A stretch of DNA of 64,000 nt, from contig NZ_BONZ01000031.1 of NCBI RefSeq assembly GCF_016862975.1, forward strand, positions 1-64,000, written 5' to 3'. The number at the start of each line of letters is the position of its first letter. Position 1 is the stretch's first letter. Shown piece by piece: positions 60,828-64,000 of the stretch. The position numbers and the translations under genes were made by a program. The notes under the pieces are model-generated. The model worked only from the letters and a program-made list of their open reading frames with translations, was not told where the DNA came from and did not search any database. The DNA is from Rugosimonospora africana (GTDB lineage Bacteria; Actinomycetota; Actinomycetes; Mycobacteriales; Micromonosporaceae).

Positions 60828-63641
60828 TCAGGTACCCGACGTGACCGCGGCGAGCAGGCCGGCCAGCCGCTGGCTCACCCGGGTCTGCGCGGGCGGGATC
60901 AGGGCAAGCGCCTCCTGCCATGCCCGTACCGCGGCGTCCTGCTCGCCGGCGGCGGCCAGGGTGTCGCCGAGCAGCGTGAGCACCTCCGCGGCCGGCGCCG
61001 GTGCCGAGGCGTCCTGGTAGACCAGCGCCGACTTGCGCCAGCAGTCGACCGCCTGGCCGAGTTCCTGCCGGCCCGAATGCGCCTGGCCGAAGACCTCCCA
61101 CGCCTCGGCGATGCCCAGCTTGTAATCCGCCGCGCGAGAGAGCGTCATCGCCTGCTCGGCGCAGCGCACGGCCTCGTCCTGGCGGCCCAGTTCGGCGTAG
61201 CTCGCTCCCATGATGACCAGGACGTCCGCGCGCAGTTTGTCATGTCCGGCCGGCCACGGCTCAAGGGCCGCGGACAGCGCCCGGACGACCTCCTCGTGCC
61301 GCCCCAGGGCGCGCAGGATCATCGCCCGGTTGAACCCCGCCCGGGTCATCTCGCCGTGCAGGCCGAGCCGGGCCAGCAGTTCCACCGCCCGGTCCAGATG
61401 CCCGAGTGCGGTCTCGTGCTCGTGCTGGAAGTAAGCCGCGCCGGCCAGGCTGCGGTGCATCCGGGCCTGCCCGACCAAGTCGCCGCCGGTCCGGGCGGCA
61501 TCGAGGGCCACCTCGCCGGTCGCCGTCCAGTCGGCCCACCGGCCGCTGCGTTCGAAGAAGTGCTGCATGCCCAGGGCCAGCTGCCAGGCGTCGGTGTGCC
61601 GGCCCTGCCGGGCGGCCCGGCCGACCAGCGCGATCAGGACCTGCCGCTCGGCGGTGAACCAGCGCATCGCCTCGCCGTGGTCGGCGAAGCGCAGCGGCGT
61701 CTGGCCCGGCCCGGGCTCGATCATCGGTTGGTACTCGGAGGTCAGCAGCCGCCGGTGCGCCTGGTAGCAGGTGGCCCGGTAGAACTGGAGGCAGCTGCGC
61801 TGCGCGGCGGCGCGCTCGGCCGGACTGTCGGTCTCCTCGCCGAGTTCCGTGGCGTAGGCCAGCAGCAGGTCGTGGGTGCGGAAGCGGCCCGGCGGGTCCT
61901 CGCTGATCAGGTGCGCGTGGCTCAGCTCGCCCAGCAGCGCCCGCGCGCCGCGCAGCGGGACGCCTGCCAGGCCCGCCGCCCCCGCGATCGAGATGTTCGG
62001 TCCGGGATGGATCGGCAGCAGCCGGAACAGCCGGGCGGCCGGGGCCGACAGCGCTCGGTAGGACCAGGAGAAGACGGCACGCAGGCCGGTCTGCGTGCCG
62101 TCGCCGTCGAAGCCGTCCAGACTCCCGGGCGCTCGGGCCAGCTCGGCGGCGATCTGCGCCGCCGGCGTGCGCGGCAGGCTCGCCGCGCGGGCGGCCACCA
62201 CCGCCAGCGCGAGCGGCAGCCGACCGCAGCGGGCGATGATGGCGTCGATCGCGGCTGGGTCCGCTGCCACGCGGCGGGCGCCGAGCGGCCCCAGCAGCGC
62301 CGCGCGGGCCTCCTCGACGCTGGGCAGTCCGACCGGCAACGGGTGGGCGCCGGCCGTGGTCAGTAGCGTGCCGAGCCGACTGCGGCTGGTGACGATCACC
62401 AGGCAGCCGGGGCTGCCCGGCAGCAGGTGCCGGATCTGCTCGGCGTCCCGGCAGTTGTCCAGCACGATCAGCAGGCGCCGGCCGGCAAGGCGGCTGCGGT
62501 ACATGCCCGCCTGGGCGTGCAGCTCGGCGGGGATGCCGTCCTGCGGCACTCCGAGCGAGCCGAGGAAGCCGCGCAGTGCCTCGGCCGGGCTCATCCTCGG
62601 CTCCCGCCCGTCGTAACCGCGCAGGTCGACGTACAGCTGCCCGTCCGGGTAGTCGGCGGCGAACTCGTGAGCGAGATGGACGGCCAGGGCGGTCTTGCCG
62701 ACCCCGGGCATGCCGTCGATGGCGAGCACCGCCGGCCCGCCCGGACGCGTCAGCGCCACGCGGGCCTGCGCGATCAGGTCGTTCCGGCCGCTGAAGAAGG
62801 GCAGGTCCGGTGGCAGCTGCGCGGGCCGCGGCGGTGGCGGCTGCGACTGGGTACGCGCCGGCCGGATGCGCTGGTGCAGCAGCCGGTCGTAGGCCTCCCG
62901 CAGTTGCTGGCCCGGGTCGATGCCCAGGTCCTCGACGAGCCGGCGGCGCACCACCCGGTACACCTCGACGGCTTCGGCCTGCCGGCCGTCGGCGGCCAGT
63001 GCCAGCAGCAACCGGCTCTGCAGCGACTCGTCCAGCGGGTGCTGCTCGGCGGCGTGCCGTAACGGCGACAGCACCGCGCCCAGCCGGCCGCAGCGCTCGG
63101 CGGCGTCGGCGGCGTCCCGTACGGCCTGAGCGCGTTCGGCCTCCACGGCGAGGAACGCGGGATGCACGCGGGAGACCGGTTCCAGGCCGGCGGCGCACCG
63201 GCCCCGCCACAGGCGCAGACCGTCGAGGAAATGCCGCAGCGCCGTCTCCGCGTCGCCGTCGTGCAGGCTCCGGCCCGCGTGCCGGATCAGCGACCGGAAT
63301 TTCAGCAGGTCAAGGGACTGTTCGTCGGCGGCAAGCCGGTAGCCCGACGGCTCCCGCAGGATGTAACGGCCCGCCGAACGGGTCGGCAGACCGGGCTCGA
63401 TCAGCCGCCGGAGCACCCCGACGTGCCGGTGCACGACGTTCGCGGCGCTGGCCGGGGCCTCCTCGTCCCAGAGCAGGTCGACGAGCTCGGCCAAGGGGAC
63501 CGGTGAACCGGCCCGGACCAGCAGCAACGCGAGCACCAGGCGCTGCTGGCGGGCGCCCAGACGCAGCTCGGCGCCGGCGCGGACCACCCTGATCGAGCCG
63601 AGCACCGAGAAACCGATCGTCTCGCCCGCCTCCGTCCGCAC
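60828..63641 (-). CDS. SARP/AfsR-type transcriptional regulator with NB-ARC and TPR regions
   Basis: A 937-residue regulator of the AfsR/DnrI/RedD type. In order: OmpR-like winged helix (FSVLGSIRVVRAGAELRLGA, VNVVHRHVGVLRRLI), bacterial activation domain to about residue 260, NB-ARC ATPase with Walker A IDGMPGVGKTALAVHLAH and LLIVLDNCRDAEQIRHLLPG, then a TPR region from about 620 to the end (ALGHLDRAVELLARLGLHGE, GHDKLRADVLVIMGASYAEL). Full-length AfsR-like proteins are about 950-1000 residues, so this copy is complete. It resembles the shorter SARP at 57999-60041 through the ATPase domain, and the two probably arose by duplication with TPR loss in the other. It likely activates secondary metabolism or development; targets are not visible here. 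Confidence 0.9.
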   Translation of the reverse strand: MRTEAGETIGFSVLGSIRVVRAGAELRLGARQQRLVLALLLVRAGSPVPLAELVDLLWDEEAPASAANVVHRHVGVLRRLIEPGLPTRSAGRYILREPSGYRLAADEQSLDLLKFRSLIRHAGRSLHDGDAETALRHFLDGLRLWRGRCAAGLEPVSRVHPAFLAVEAERAQAVRDAADAAERCGRLGAVLSPLRHAAEQHPLDESLQSRLLLALAADGRQAEAVEVYRVVRRRLVEDLGIDPGQQLREAYDRLLHQRIRPARTQSQPPPPRPAQLPPDLPFFSGRNDLIAQARVALTRPGGPAVLAIDGMPGVGKTALAVHLAHEFAADYPDGQLYVDLRGYDGREPRMSPAEALRGFLGSLGVPQDGIPAELHAQAGMYRSRLAGRRLLIVLDNCRDAEQIRHLLPGSPGCLVIVTSRSRLGTLLTTAGAHPLPVGLPSVEEARAALLGPLGARRVAADPAAIDAIIARCGRLPLALAVVAARAASLPRTPAAQIAAELARAPGSLDGFDGDGTQTGLRAVFSWSYRALSAPAARLFRLLPIHPGPNISIAGAAGLAGVPLRGARALLGELSHAHLISEDPPGRFRTHDLLLAYATELGEETDSPAERAAAQRSCLQFYRATCYQAHRRLLTSEYQPMIEPGPGQTPLRFADHGEAMRWFTAERQVLIALVGRAARQGRHTDAWQLALGMQHFFERSGRWADWTATGEVALDAARTGGDLVGQARMHRSLAGAAYFQHEHETALGHLDRAVELLARLGLHGEMTRAGFNRAMILRALGRHEEVVRALSAALEPWPAGHDKLRADVLVIMGASYAELGRQDEAVRCAEQAMTLSRAADYKLGIAEAWEVFGQAHSGRQELGQAVDCWRKSALVYQDASAPAPAAEVLTLLGDTLAAAGEQDAAVRAWQEALALIPPAQTRVSQRLAGLLAAVTSGT

Positions 63642-63691
63642 CCGGCAACGGTAACCGGCCGACAGGATCCCTTCGACAACCGATCACCACG

Positions 63692-64000
63692 TCAGCCGGT
63701 ACGTCGGGCCGGCGTGGCGGCCTTCTTCGTTCCGGTGCCCCGTTTTGCCACGGTAGCCGGGCGAGCCGGGGTCGCCTTTGTCGGCGCCTTGCGAGCGGCC
63801 GTCGTCTTGGCCGCCGTGGTCCTTTTGGCGGTCTTGGCAGCCGTCGTCCGCTTCGACGCGGCCTTCTTCGCGGGGATCGTCCTGGCCGCGGCGGTTTTCC
63901 GTGCCGGAGTGGCCTTCGTCGCCGGAGCGACACCGGCCGTCGCGGTGGACTTACCGGCGGCGGTCCGTTTCGCCGGTGCCGTCTTGGCGTTCGATGTCTT
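63692..64000 (-). CDS. Lysine/alanine-rich histone-like protein, C-terminal part (cut by window edge)
   Basis: The last 102 codons of a minus-strand gene entering from the right edge. The translation is almost only Lys, Arg, Ala, Thr and Pro: KTAPAKRTAAGKST, AARTIPAKKAASKRT, TAAKTAKRTTAAKTT and TKKAATPARRTG before the stop at 63692-63694. This is the composition and KTAAK-type repeat of the C-terminal tails of actinobacterial HU-type nucleoid proteins (HupS/Hlp) and of bacterial histone H1-like proteins. The DNA-binding or HU domain would lie outside the window, so which family it is cannot be decided. No start codon is visible here. DNA compaction is the expected role. Confidence 0.7.
   Translation of the reverse strand, partial: KTSNAKTAPAKRTAAGKSTATAGVAPATKATPARKTAAARTIPAKKAASKRTTAAKTAKRTTAAKTTAARKAPTKATPARPATVAKRGTGTKKAATPARRTG

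Noticed and set aside
1-64000. tRNA, rRNA or insertion sequence
   Set aside because: No tRNA-like cloverleaf, rRNA segment, transposase gene or terminal inverted repeats were recognised by reading; a dedicated scan would be needed to be certain.

Overview
The window is very GC-rich, has strong third-position G/C bias, uses many GTG/TTG starts and overlaps its genes tightly. It carries AfsR/SARP regulators, a LAL-type LuxR regulator, FCD-GntR regulators, sugar ABC importers without a local ATPase gene, a DUF222/HNH fragment and a lysine/alanine-rich histone-like tail. Together these indicate a filamentous actinomycete. Micromonosporaceae or a close relative is my inference; no rRNA or tRNA is present to confirm it.

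Layout. 1-2.9 kb: a DUF222/HNH-type fragment, a cupin gene divergent from a TetR regulator with a perfect palindrome between them, and a SAM methyltransferase. 2.9-34.8 kb: the most unusual part, twelve genes all on the minus strand, mostly encoding very large proteins of unknown function. They lie in two blocks. The right block (34.8 to 19.8 kb) is read first and begins with a terpene-synthase-like protein. It continues with an L,D-transpeptidase-like protein, a DUF6603-like protein and three giant or large unknowns. The left block (17.4 to 2.9 kb) holds a giant unknown, a tail-fibre-like protein, two tandem protein-glutaminase-like proteins, a second DUF6603-like protein and a paralogue of one right-block unknown. 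Start/stop overlaps suggest translational coupling. Between the blocks sit three ordinary genes: a RibD/DHFR-like reductase, an imine-reductase-like dehydrogenase and its divergent MerR regulator. A LAL LuxR regulator lies just upstream of the right block, with a dyad in the gap.

37.6-52.6 kb is a carbohydrate uptake and degradation region. It holds a 2-hydroxyacid dehydrogenase, a permease-permease-lipoprotein ABC operon, a LacI regulator, a secreted GH2 enzyme, two FCD-GntR regulators, a clan-A glycosidase-like protein and a second lipoprotein-permease-permease ABC operon. Matching AAAGCTTT palindromes lie before the first ABC operon and before lacI. A matching AT-rich box ending in TTGACA lies before the GH2 gene and before the second ABC operon. 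These suggest co-regulation.

52.7-64 kb: a SnoaL-like protein, a fused tautomerase, a remnant of a small secreted protein, a second cupin, a large secreted subtilisin-like protease, two SARP/AfsR regulators flanking an ECF sigma factor, and the lysine/alanine-rich C-terminus of a histone-like protein cut by the window edge.

Short in-frame or stop-codon-straddling tandem repeats (15, 21, 23 and 29 bp periods) recur in unrelated genes across the window.
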